Of a stretch of 64,000 nt of DNA, positions 17,375 to 26,064 are shown one piece after another. A program made the position numbers and the translations under genes. Origin of the DNA: Vibrio superstes (GTDB lineage: Bacteria; Pseudomonadota; Gammaproteobacteria; Enterobacterales; Vibrionaceae); NCBI RefSeq assembly GCF_003569005.1, contig NZ_BCUR01000004.1:2539573-2603572 (forward strand). Reading direction: 5' to 3'. The notes beneath the pieces were generated by a model, which did no database searches, was not told where the DNA came from, and saw nothing but the letters and a program-made list of their open reading frames with translations. How positions within the stretch are numbered: the stretch's first letter is position 1; every line of letters starts with the position of its first letter.

Positions 17375-18370
17375 ATGAGCAAAGCAACAGGCGAACTACT
17401 CATTGAAGGCAAGAACTTAGTTAAAGACTTTCCTGTGAGCAGCAACGCACTAAAAAATCCGATGATGCGCGCGATCAATGACGTGTCATTTAAGATGTAT
17501 AAGAGCCGTGGATTATCGGTAGTCGGCGAGTCAGGCTCAGGTAAATCTACCACCGCTAAAATGATCGCCAAGATGTATGCCCCCAGTGGCGGCAGCATCG
17601 AATATCGTGGTCGTGATATCCAAACCATCACTAAAAAGTCAGACCTCATGCGCTATCGCGAAGGCGTGCAAATGGTATGGCAAGACCCGTTTGGCTCACT
17701 CAACCCAACCCACAACATCTTTCACCACATCGCGAGACCTCTTCTGATCCATAAGAAAGTGTCATCAGGAAATAAGAAAGAACTGCAAGAGCGCGTGTAT
17801 GATCTTCTTGAGCAGGTGGGCCTGATCCCGCCAAAGGAAACCGCAGAGAAATTCCCGCATCAACTCTCTGGCGGGCAGCGTCAAAGGGTAAACCTAGCAC
17901 GAAACATTGCCGTTGGTGCAGAGGTGGTACTTGCTGATGAACCCACCTCAATGCTGGATGTGTCTATTCGTGCAGGCGTGCTAAACCTGATGGAAGAGAT
18001 GAAGTTTGAAAAGCAGATGTCTCTTTTGTACATCACCCACGACATTGCCACTGCACGCTATATTGCCGAAGACATCGCGGTTATGTATGTGGGTCACATG
18101 GTGGAATGGGGTGATACCGATGAAGTTATTGCCAACCCGCAACACCCATATACGCAGTTATTAGTCTCTGCAGTGCCCGATCCTGCCAAATCTATCCATG
18201 AAAAACTGGCAGGTAATAAAGGTGATATTCCACTTTGGACTCCAGAATCTGCTGGCTGTCCTTTTGCTGGACGCTGCCTGCACGCTACCGATAAATGTAA
18301 AGATAAACTCCCTGAAGTCACTCAACTGTCCGATAACCACTTTGTTCGCTGTTACTTGCACGAGGGTTAA
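17375..18370 (+). CDS. chitin-oligosaccharide ABC transporter ATPase 2 (DppF-type)
   Basis: 331-residue ATPase. Walker A GESGSGKST at about 50-58, signature SGGQRQRV, Walker B VVLADEPTS, and an oligo_HPY tail with CPFAGRC. GGAG ribosome site seven bases before the ATG. It completes the five-component importer and is followed after 61 bases by the first hydrolase gene. Confidence 0.9.
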   Translation: MSKATGELLIEGKNLVKDFPVSSNALKNPMMRAINDVSFKMYKSRGLSVVGESGSGKSTTAKMIAKMYAPSGGSIEYRGRDIQTITKKSDLMRYREGVQMVWQDPFGSLNPTHNIFHHIARPLLIHKKVSSGNKKELQERVYDLLEQVGLIPPKETAEKFPHQLSGGQRQRVNLARNIAVGAEVVLADEPTSMLDVSIRAGVLNLMEEMKFEKQMSLLYITHDIATARYIAEDIAVMYVGHMVEWGDTDEVIANPQHPYTQLLVSAVPDPAKSIHEKLAGNKGDIPLWTPESAGCPFAGRCLHATDKCKDKLPEVTQLSDNHFVRCYLHEG

Positions 18371-18431
18371 GGGTGACTTCTGTTTTGGCCCTCATTATTG
18401 GGGGCTATTTTTCTATAAGGAATAACGACTT

Positions 18432-20162
18432 ATGCAGTTGTTAATCAATCAAATCGGCTACTCCACTACTGCCGATAAACAGGGTGTCCTGCTCTCTCCT
18501 CACCCTTTATCTCTACAAACCGTCGACAATACCGATATCATCATTGTGGATACAAAGACTCACCAAGAGATAGCCCGTGTACCGCTTCAACCCGGCGCTC
18601 AGGTGGATCAATGGAATATAGGCTGGTGCTACACTTTTGACTTTAGCAAGCTCAACAAGAGCGGCACCTATCAGGCTCGCTTTGAAGGCTACGCATCGCA
18701 CACTTTCGAGGTTCAACCTCAGCTATTATTCAAGCGCACCTTTTCTGATCTTTTGCATTATTTCAAATCGCAGCGCTGTAGCGGTATCTACAATCAAGCG
18801 GATCAACAAGCCACACTATTGGGCTCAGAGCGAACCATTGATGTCTCTGGCGGTTGGTATGATGCCTCTGGAGATGTAAGTAAATACCTAAGCCACCTAT
18901 CCTACGCCAACTACTTGAACCCACAGCAAATTCCTATGCTAGTTTGGAATCTGCTCTCTAGCCTAGACAAGCTGAAAACTGAACCAAGCTGCCACCCTTT
19001 TACTCAAGCCCGCCTGATGGATGAGGCGCTATTCGGCGCTGATTTTCTAGTGCGAATGCAAGATGCAGAAGGCTTCTTCTACATGACTGTGTTTGACCAA
19101 TGGAGCAAAGACCCTGCCCAGCGAGACATCTGCGCCTATAAAACCCAAGCTGGTATTAAGCTTGAGAATTATCACGCAGGCTTTCGCCAAGGAGCGGGGG
19201 TTGCCATTGCAGCCCTTGCCTCTGCTGCTAGGCTTGAACACTGCGGTGAGTTCAACAGTGAAACCTATTTAGAAAGAGCACAGCTTGGTTATTGGCACCT
19301 AACAGAGCATAACCAAGACTACCTAGACGACGGCACTGAGAACATTATTGATGAATATTGCGCGCTACTGGCTAGCGTCGAGCTCTGTAAAACAACCAAT
19401 GAATCTCGCTATTTAGATGAAGCTCGTCAATGGACACAGAAGCTTACTGCACGCCAGTCTAGTGATGATTACTGTCACAACTTTTGGTCTGCCAATAGTG
19501 ATGGTACTCGCCCTTATTTCCACGCAGCAGAAGCTGGGTTGCCCGTTATTGCCCTATGCTGTTTTCTCGATATCGAGACAGATACAGCCATAAGAAGTCA
19601 GGTAGTCGACACCATCAACGCCTCAATGCTGTTTGAGCTAAGCATCTCTCAGAGAGTGGCTAATCCCTTTGGCTATCCAAGGCAGTATGTCAAGGATGTG
19701 AGTGGCGAGAAACGCGATGCCTTCTTTATTGCCCAAGACAATGAATCAGGTTATTGGTGGCAAGGAGAAAATGCTCGCCTCGCCTCACTTACCGCAATGG
19801 CACATTTTGCGCTTCCTTATCTATCTACGCACTTGATCCCTCAGGTAAAAAACTACGCACAGCAATCCCTAAACTGGATTCTAGGTCTTAATCCCTATGA
19901 TATGAGCATGCTTGATGGGCATGGACACAACAACCCAGACTACCTCCCTGAGTTGGGCTTTTTCAATGCGAAGGGAGGGATTTGTAATGGCATTACCGCA
20001 GCCTTTGATAACCCGTTAGGCATTGGATTCAAACCCGAAGAATACGCCGATAACTTAGAGCAAAACTGGCGCTGGGGAGAACAATGGTTGCCTCATGCGG
20101 CATGGTACCTATTAGCAATTGCCTATCAAACCAGTGATGAATTATCAGGAGACTCCCAATGA
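18432..20162 (+). CDS. GH9 family glucosaminidase-type glycoside hydrolase
   Basis: 576 residues without a signal peptide, so cytoplasmic. An N-terminal Ig-like cellulase-N domain (about 1-95) is followed by the (alpha/alpha)6 GH9 barrel; the first catalytic-site motif is GGWYDASGD with D144 and D148, and a likely acid Glu lies in the C-terminal WGEQWLPHA motif. Orthologues are annotated endoglucanase-related, but GH9 members in chitin operons of Vibrionaceae act as exo-beta-D-glucosaminidases on GlcN-containing oligosaccharides (family knowledge). The last codons overlap the GH20 start by ATGA, giving tight coupling. Confidence 0.85.
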   Translation: MQLLINQIGYSTTADKQGVLLSPHPLSLQTVDNTDIIIVDTKTHQEIARVPLQPGAQVDQWNIGWCYTFDFSKLNKSGTYQARFEGYASHTFEVQPQLLFKRTFSDLLHYFKSQRCSGIYNQADQQATLLGSERTIDVSGGWYDASGDVSKYLSHLSYANYLNPQQIPMLVWNLLSSLDKLKTEPSCHPFTQARLMDEALFGADFLVRMQDAEGFFYMTVFDQWSKDPAQRDICAYKTQAGIKLENYHAGFRQGAGVAIAALASAARLEHCGEFNSETYLERAQLGYWHLTEHNQDYLDDGTENIIDEYCALLASVELCKTTNESRYLDEARQWTQKLTARQSSDDYCHNFWSANSDGTRPYFHAAEAGLPVIALCCFLDIETDTAIRSQVVDTINASMLFELSISQRVANPFGYPRQYVKDVSGEKRDAFFIAQDNESGYWWQGENARLASLTAMAHFALPYLSTHLIPQVKNYAQQSLNWILGLNPYDMSMLDGHGHNNPDYLPELGFFNAKGGICNGITAAFDNPLGIGFKPEEYADNLEQNWRWGEQWLPHAAWYLLAIAYQTSDELSGDSQ

Positions 20163-22039
20163 GCCTATTTCGTCTCGACCTAAAAGTGATTAATCAAACC
20201 GAGCAGCGCACTCGATTTTCAATGACCCTTAGTAACCACTCTTCACGGACACTCGAAGAGTGGACTCTCTATTTTTCTATTACCCGCTTTTTAGACGCGA
20301 GCAGCAATACGCAAGGTGAGCTCTCTCAGCTGGGTAGCTTTTGTACTTTGCAGTCACTGGCAACGCTGCAAGCTGGTGCTCAATTTGCCACTGAGTTTGA
20401 GATGCCTACACCACCATTGCAGCTGCAGTGCGACGGTATTTTAGAAGCGTTTATTGTCGCATCAGAGCAGTATTCTGTGGATGTAACTCCTCTGCAGCTC
20501 ATTGAACCAAAGTCGAATCCACAACCTATAGCAAAGGTACACAAGGCGAGCGTTGGCATTATCCCTAAACCTCAAGAGATACACATTGACTCTGGTGTCT
20601 TTGAATTTGCCCATAATGAGGCGATATTCGTTGGCTGCGATCAAGCAAAACAAGCCGCTTTATGGCTGATTGAAGCAAAGCCTGAACTTGGCTTATCCCT
20701 AGGAAAAGAAGCAAACAAAATCGAGTTTAAGCGACTTGAAAGCTTACCTCACCAGTCTTATCAACTAGAGGTAACTAGCAACTCAATCACTCTATTTGCC
20801 AATGACTACCAAGGGTTCAGCCACGGTGTTGCTTCCCTATTGCAACTGCTTGGCAATGGCACCAAGGCCACTTGCGTTCAGATATCAGATAGCCCTGTTT
20901 ATGACTATCGAGGAATGATGCTGGACTGTTCAAGGCACTTCCATCAACTAGATCAAATTAAATTGATCATCGATCAACTTGCCCGCTATAAGTACAACCA
21001 CTTTCATTGGCATCTCACCGATGATGAAGGTTGGCGTATTGAGATCAAGGCCTTCCCTGAGCTGACCGATATTGGCGCATGGCGGGGCAAAGATCTGCCC
21101 CTTACTGCTCAGTTTAAACACATCGACTCCAAGTATGGGGGGTTCTATTCTCAAGAGCAGATCAAAGAGGTTATTGCCTACGCTAAATGCCGTGGGATCA
21201 GTGTGATCCCTGAAATCGACATACCGGGTCACTGCCGAGCAGCAATCAAGGCCCTCCCCCACCTTTTGCTCGATAGGGATGATAAGTCCATCTACCGCAG
21301 TGTGCAGCACTACACCGACAACGTGCTCTCACCTGCGCTAGAGGGAACGTATGAATTCCTCGATAGGGTGCTCGAAGAGGTTGCTGAGTTGTTCCCTGCC
21401 CCTTATGTGCATATCGGCGCTGATGAGGTTCCTGAAGGGGTTTGGACAGATAGCGAAAAATGCCAGGCTGTAATGACTGAGTACGGCTATTCTGATGCCA
21501 AAGAACTGCAAGGACATCTTCTGCGCTACGTTGAAAACAAACTCAGCAGTTTAGGTAAGCGCATGCTTGGTTGGGAAGAAGCTCAGTATGGTGACAAGGT
21601 TAGCCAGCAAACAGTGATCTATTCTTGGCAGAGCGAAGAAGCCGCCATAAAATGTGCCCGTAAAGGTTTTGATGTAGTCCTGCAACCTGGTCAATATACC
21701 TATCTTGATATGGCTCAAGAATTTGATGCCACTGAGTCAGGGTTCTATTGGGCGAACATTACTCCGCTAAAACACGCTTATCACTATCGCCCTTTGAGCG
21801 AGATCGAAGCAAGCGACCCTATCCAACAAAAGGTGTGGGGAATCCAAGCTGGATTATGGTGCGAACTCATTGATAGTGCCGAGCGACTGCAGTATATGGT
21901 ACACCCAAGGCTGCAAGCCATAGCCGAGGTGGCTTGGACCAAAGAAACCAACAAAGACTGGAATGATTTCTTATCTCGTTTACAGCTTGATCTGGAAGGG
22001 TTAGAGGGCCGCGGTATCCACTACCGCAACCCTTTTTAA
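20159..22039 (+). CDS. GH20 beta-N-acetylhexosaminidase (cytoplasmic)
   Basis: 626 residues, no signal peptide. An N-terminal carbohydrate-binding-like beta domain (about 1-120) precedes the GH20b domain (about 130-245) and a TIM barrel with catalytic pair D422-E423 in HIGADEV. It removes terminal GlcNAc from imported oligosaccharides by substrate-assisted catalysis. It is the last gene of the operon here. In the V. cholerae order I recall, a GlcNAc kinase gene precedes it and chitobiose phosphorylase and phosphohexomutase genes follow it; all three are missing. Its stop overlaps that of convergent fbpC by four bases. Confidence 0.92.
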   Translation: MSLFRLDLKVINQTEQRTRFSMTLSNHSSRTLEEWTLYFSITRFLDASSNTQGELSQLGSFCTLQSLATLQAGAQFATEFEMPTPPLQLQCDGILEAFIVASEQYSVDVTPLQLIEPKSNPQPIAKVHKASVGIIPKPQEIHIDSGVFEFAHNEAIFVGCDQAKQAALWLIEAKPELGLSLGKEANKIEFKRLESLPHQSYQLEVTSNSITLFANDYQGFSHGVASLLQLLGNGTKATCVQISDSPVYDYRGMMLDCSRHFHQLDQIKLIIDQLARYKYNHFHWHLTDDEGWRIEIKAFPELTDIGAWRGKDLPLTAQFKHIDSKYGGFYSQEQIKEVIAYAKCRGISVIPEIDIPGHCRAAIKALPHLLLDRDDKSIYRSVQHYTDNVLSPALEGTYEFLDRVLEEVAELFPAPYVHIGADEVPEGVWTDSEKCQAVMTEYGYSDAKELQGHLLRYVENKLSSLGKRMLGWEEAQYGDKVSQQTVIYSWQSEEAAIKCARKGFDVVLQPGQYTYLDMAQEFDATESGFYWANITPLKHAYHYRPLSEIEASDPIQQKVWGIQAGLWCELIDSAERLQYMVHPRLQAIAEVAWTKETNKDWNDFLSRLQLDLEGLEGRGIHYRNPF

Positions 22040-23061
22040 AAGGCCAGAAGTTGAGTTGGCGTTAAGGTAACGTCAACTCGGCTACCAATATCTAACTGTT
22101 CTATGGAGCTAGACAGTAGCTTGTGTCCATCCACATCGATAACGTAGCGGAAGTGATCACCCATGAACTGCTGCTCTAATACCTTAGTCAGCCCCTCTGG
22201 ATTTGCCGTCAGTTGCAGATGTTGAGGTCTAAACAATATATGAGCCTGCTCATCGGTACTTTGCTGCTTAGATAGCGCTTTAACCACACCAAGGGCAGTT
22301 TGATACAGCCCTTGCTCTACTTTGAGCCCAGGTAAATAGCTGCCACCACCAAGAAAGTCTGCAACAAATCGGCTTGAGGGATTGTGATACAAATCGCTCG
22401 CAGTGCCAAATTGCTCAATCACTCCCTTGTTCATCACTGCCATTTTATCGGCAAAAGCAAAGGCCTCTTCTCGGCTATGAGTCACAAAAATAGCGGTTAC
22501 GCCTGCTTGCTTGAAGATAGCACGGATCTGAGCAATCAATTTATGACGTACTTGGGTGTCGATATTCGAGAAGGGTTCATCGAGCAATAGTAGATCAGGT
22601 TTATAAGCAAGAGAGCGCGCAATAGCTACTCGCTGCTGCTGACCACCAGACAACTGATGAGGATAACGATCACCAAGCTCCTGAAGATGAACCATCTCTA
22701 GCATTTGCAGAACACGTTCTTTCTGCACTTCTTTTGCCAACTCTTGAATACCAAAACAGATATTCTCCGCTACCGTTAGGTGAGGAAATAGCGCGTAATC
22801 CTGGAAGATCATTCCGATATTGCGCTGCTCTGGTGCAACCCAATGCTTTCCGTCATCAATAACGTTACCGTTAAGTTCGATATAACCTTTAGTGAGAGGC
22901 AACAAGCCTGATATCGCCTTAAGTAGCGTGGTTTTACCACAACCACTGGCACCCAACAAACAGACGATTTCTCCCTGTTTAACCTTCAAAGACAAAGACT
23001 CTAGAACAGTCTGGTTGTCATACTTACAGGTGAGGTCTTTAATGGCTAAGGTACGGCTCAT
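22036..23061 (-). CDS. fbpC: ferric iron ABC transporter ATPase FbpC
   Basis: 341-residue ATPase: Walker A GASGCGKTT at about 37-45, signature LSGGQQQRVAIARSLA, Walker B LLLLDEPFSNID, then a TOBE_2 domain (about 235-341). It drives Fe3+ import through FbpB. The start codon overlaps the fbpB stop (TAATG). It ends inside the last codons of the convergent GH20 gene with no terminator visible between them. Confidence 0.93.
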   Translation of the reverse strand: MSRTLAIKDLTCKYDNQTVLESLSLKVKQGEIVCLLGASGCGKTTLLKAISGLLPLTKGYIELNGNVIDDGKHWVAPEQRNIGMIFQDYALFPHLTVAENICFGIQELAKEVQKERVLQMLEMVHLQELGDRYPHQLSGGQQQRVAIARSLAYKPDLLLLDEPFSNIDTQVRHKLIAQIRAIFKQAGVTAIFVTHSREEAFAFADKMAVMNKGVIEQFGTASDLYHNPSSRFVADFLGGGSYLPGLKVEQGLYQTALGVVKALSKQQSTDEQAHILFRPQHLQLTANPEGLTKVLEQQFMGDHFRYVIDVDGHKLLSSSIEQLDIGSRVDVTLTPTQLLAF

Positions 23062-24686
23062 TAGTGTGGTTGCTCCAAAGAACGGTTGACGATAATTAAC
23101 GGAATCAATCCAACGAGCACAAGCAGTACTGCAGGCATCGCCGCAATTTCCAATTGCTCGTCAGAGGCAAAGTTATATACGTAGGTAGCGAGTGTTTCAA
23201 AGTTAAATGGTCGCAATAGCAATGCCGCATTTAACTCCTTCATTGACTCGATAAACACCAATAAAAAGGCGATCAATGCCCCACGCTTCATTAGCGGAAT
23301 ATGCACGCGCTGCAGCATTTGCGTACTGTTACAACCCATAGTGCGTGCGGCCATATCCAATGACGGTGATACCTTGTTCATACTGCTCTCAATAGTGCCA
23401 ATGGCGACCGCAGAGAAACGCACAACAAAAGCAAATACGATGGCAAACATTGAGCCTGAGAAGATAAGTCCGGGTCTTCCCCAATCCATCGCCTTTGCAA
23501 TATCATTAATAAAATGGTCAGCCGTTAGTACCGGTACCATCACACCAATCGCAAGCACAGTTCCAGGAACAGCGTAGCCTAGAGAGGCTAAACGCACGAA
23601 CACATTGCTACTGGTTGTCGCAGATAAGCGATTATAGAAGTTCAGTACCACTGCGATAACCAAGGCAATCAATGCCGCCAGCACTGACACCTGCAGACTG
23701 TTCATCGCATATTGATAAAACTGAGTCGTCCAGCTTTCTGAAAAGTAACGATAGGCGTACTGACAAAGCTGAAGTAACGGGAAGATAAAAGCAACGGCAA
23801 CAATGGACCAACACCAGGTAACCGCTGCCCACTTTTTCCAGCCTTTCAGCTCATAACGGAAATTTTCATGGCTATTAAATTGATTTTGGAACAATTTCTG
23901 CTTGCGGCGGCTGTACCGCTCAGCACTGATCAGCAGAATAATCACCAACAGCATAATTGCTGAAATCTTAGCGGCTGCGCCTAGATTAGAGTAACCAAGC
24001 CAAGTATCAAATACCGCAGTGGTGAGAGTATTCACCGCAAAGTAACTGACAGTACCAAAATCACCAATAGCTTCCATCGCCACAAGGGAAAGACCAACGG
24101 CAATGGAAGGACGAATAATCGGTAACGATATACGCCAAAAGCTCTGCCACGGAGAACACTTTAGCAATCTAGCCGATTGTAGAATGCTCACGCTCTGCTC
24201 CATGAATGCAGCGCGACACAGCAGATAAATATACGGATAGAGAACCAAAGACAACACCCAGATAGCGCCACCTAAAGTACGCATATCAGGGAACCAGTAG
24301 TCTCCTGGACCCCAACCTGTGATGTCTCGCAAGAAAACCTGTAAAGGGCCGGCAAAATCAAACCAATCCGTAAAAACGTAACCGACAATATAACCAGGCA
24401 TAGCCAGAGGCAGTACCATTGCCCACTGCAACACTTTTTCTGATGGAAGGCGACACATAGCCATTAGCCAGGCGCTTGGAATACCAATTAACAGAGACAG
24501 TAACATCACTCCAAATACCAACCAGAAGGTATTTGAGACGTAGGTAGGCAACACCGTATCAAAAAGGTGGGTGAACAAGTCGTTATCACCACCGATACTG
24601 GTGTAAAAAATGGCTAAAATTGGCAAAACCAGTAGTACAGCTAAGAGTGCACTACTGGTTCGAAAAACGGGATACTTTTCTTTCAT
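23061..24686 (-). CDS. fbpB: ferric iron ABC transporter permease FbpB
   Basis: About 541 residues made of two fused six-helix permease halves (about 1-270 and 290-541), the normal form for Fe3+ permeases of the FbpB/SfuB type. Each half has an EAA-type loop, for example SARLLKCSPWQSFWRI and AARTMGCNSTQMLQRV. The frame opens one codon earlier at a TTG (24689), but the ATG at 24686 is the likelier start; no strong ribosome site is visible and a hairpin sits just upstream, suggesting reduced expression relative to fbpA. Confidence 0.92.
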   Translation of the reverse strand: MKEKYPVFRTSSALLAVLLVLPILAIFYTSIGGDNDLFTHLFDTVLPTYVSNTFWLVFGVMLLSLLIGIPSAWLMAMCRLPSEKVLQWAMVLPLAMPGYIVGYVFTDWFDFAGPLQVFLRDITGWGPGDYWFPDMRTLGGAIWVLSLVLYPYIYLLCRAAFMEQSVSILQSARLLKCSPWQSFWRISLPIIRPSIAVGLSLVAMEAIGDFGTVSYFAVNTLTTAVFDTWLGYSNLGAAAKISAIMLLVIILLISAERYSRRKQKLFQNQFNSHENFRYELKGWKKWAAVTWCWSIVAVAFIFPLLQLCQYAYRYFSESWTTQFYQYAMNSLQVSVLAALIALVIAVVLNFYNRLSATTSSNVFVRLASLGYAVPGTVLAIGVMVPVLTADHFINDIAKAMDWGRPGLIFSGSMFAIVFAFVVRFSAVAIGTIESSMNKVSPSLDMAARTMGCNSTQMLQRVHIPLMKRGALIAFLLVFIESMKELNAALLLRPFNFETLATYVYNFASDEQLEIAAMPAVLLVLVGLIPLIIVNRSLEQPH

Positions 24687-24699
24687 CAAATAACTTGAA

Positions 24700-24720
24700 A
24701 AGGCGTCCTAAAGACGCCTT
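24700..24720 (-). terminator. attenuating hairpin between fbpA and fbpB
   Basis: Perfect stem AAGGCGTC (24700-24707) / GACGCCTT (24713-24720); on the minus strand it is followed by a short TTTT. It lies between the binding-protein gene and the permease gene, so it probably acts as a partial terminator or 3' stabiliser that sets a high fbpA:fbpB ratio. Confidence 0.65.
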
Positions 24721-24765
24721 AATTCTAAACCTTAAATTTTATAGGTGTTTAACCCATGCAGTGTA

Positions 24766-25779
24766 TTACAGGTCAAACTTAGTTTCATCCAATAGCTTCA
24801 CAGCAATCGCATGATTTTCAGCAATTTTCTCAAGTGCTAGTGTATCTGCTTTGAAGTCACCCCATGAAGCGACTAACTCAGAACGCTTCACGCCTTCTTT
24901 CACTGGATACTCGTAGTTCACTTCTGCGTACATTTGCTGAGCTTTGTCGCCTGTTAAGAATTCCATCAGCTTCTGAGCATTGTCACGGTTTGGAGAGTGC
25001 TTAGCCATTGCCATACCACTCACATTTACATGTGTACCGTTAGATTCTTGACCTGGGAAGTTAATGTAAACTGATTCAGCCCACGCAACTTGCTTTGGAT
25101 CGTTAACCATCTTGCCTAGGTAGTAGCTATTACCTAGTGCTAGGTCACACAAGCCCTCTTTAATCGCTTTAACCTGTGCACGGTCATTGCCTTGAGGCTT
25201 ACGAGCTAGGTTCGCTTTAACGCCTTCAAGCCAAGTTTTTGCTTCCGCTTCACCGTAGTGCGCCACCATAGAAGCCACTAAAGAAACATTGTATGGGTGC
25301 TTACCGCTGCGAGTACAGATCTTGCCTTTGTATTCTGGGTTAGCTAGGTCAGTGTAATCAAAATCAGAACCAAGCTTGCCAACGCGATCACGCGAAGAGT
25401 ATACGTTACGCGCACGTAGAGTCAGTGCAAACCACTCGCCTTCAGTATCACGGTACTGAGCAGGGACATTTTCATCAATCACCTTGCTATCAACACTCTG
25501 CACAACGTCTTTATTGCTTAGCTCAACCAAGCGACTGATGTCTGTAGTCAATACTACGTCAGCTGGACTGTACTCACCCTCTTGAACTAGTTTCTCAGCG
25601 ATACCTGTATTAGAGAACTTAACGTTTACCGTGATACCCGTTTGTTTAGTAAATTCATCAAACATTGGTTCAACCAAAAATGGCTGGCGGTAAGAGTACA
25701 CGTTCACTTCTTCTGAAGCTGATGCGATTGGCGCGAATACACCGCTAATAGCAGCAGTCAACACAAGTAATTTTTTCAT
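24766..25779 (-). CDS. fbpA: ferric iron ABC transporter substrate-binding protein FbpA
   Basis: 337-residue periplasmic Fe3+-binding protein with a signal peptide (about 1-21, ending SAS-EE). It starts the mature domain with VNVYSYRQ and has the iron-site tyrosine region GNSYYLGKM (ligand tyrosines in ferric-binding proteins). AAGGGAA ribosome site ahead of the ATG. First gene of fbpABC, preceded by a Fur box. Confidence 0.93.
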   Translation of the reverse strand: MKKLLVLTAAISGVFAPIASASEEVNVYSYRQPFLVEPMFDEFTKQTGITVNVKFSNTGIAEKLVQEGEYSPADVVLTTDISRLVELSNKDVVQSVDSKVIDENVPAQYRDTEGEWFALTLRARNVYSSRDRVGKLGSDFDYTDLANPEYKGKICTRSGKHPYNVSLVASMVAHYGEAEAKTWLEGVKANLARKPQGNDRAQVKAIKEGLCDLALGNSYYLGKMVNDPKQVAWAESVYINFPGQESNGTHVNVSGMAMAKHSPNRDNAQKLMEFLTGDKAQQMYAEVNYEYPVKEGVKRSELVASWGDFKADTLALEKIAENHAIAVKLLDETKFDL

Positions 25780-25800
25780 TCTAGTTCCCTTAATTGAAAG

Positions 25801-25815
25801 TGAGAATAGTTATCA
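25801..25815 (-). promoter_or_regulatory. Fur box upstream of fbpA
   Basis: On the minus strand TGATAACTATTCTCA fits the 7-1-7 Fur core TGATAAT-N-ATTATCA with two mismatches. It lies 22-36 bases upstream of the fbpA ATG, right for repression by Fe2+-Fur. Confidence 0.7.
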
Positions 25816-26014
25816 ATGCGTTTATTATATTCAAGAACTCGTTTCAAACAATGATAAAAAACAACTAAATTGCGATTTATTTAACTTTGTTATCAATTTC
25901 TGTGATTCAGTCAGGCAAAAACAAGTCTTTAAAGATGGAGAGTGCTCCTGAAAACACCCAACATAGTAGATAAGTTCCACTAAATTACTCGAACTCACGT
26001 ATTTCATACACAAA

Positions 26015-26042
26015 AAAAGGCCTACTCGAAAGTAGGCCTTTT
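26015..26042 (-). terminator. terminator of glnK-amtB
   Basis: Perfect 12-base stem (26015-26026 with 26031-26042) with a CGAA tetraloop and A/T runs on both sides; T-rich tail on the minus strand. The 285 bases between fbpA and amtB hold this terminator and the fbpA promoter/Fur region. Confidence 0.88.
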
Positions 26043-26064
26043 GTTAAATAATTGATTTATCGAA

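Noticed and set aside
25831..26013. 60-codon frame upstream of fbpA on the minus strand
   Set aside because: Lies in the AT-rich promoter gap, has no family resemblance and no good ribosome site; the Fur box and terminator explain the gap.
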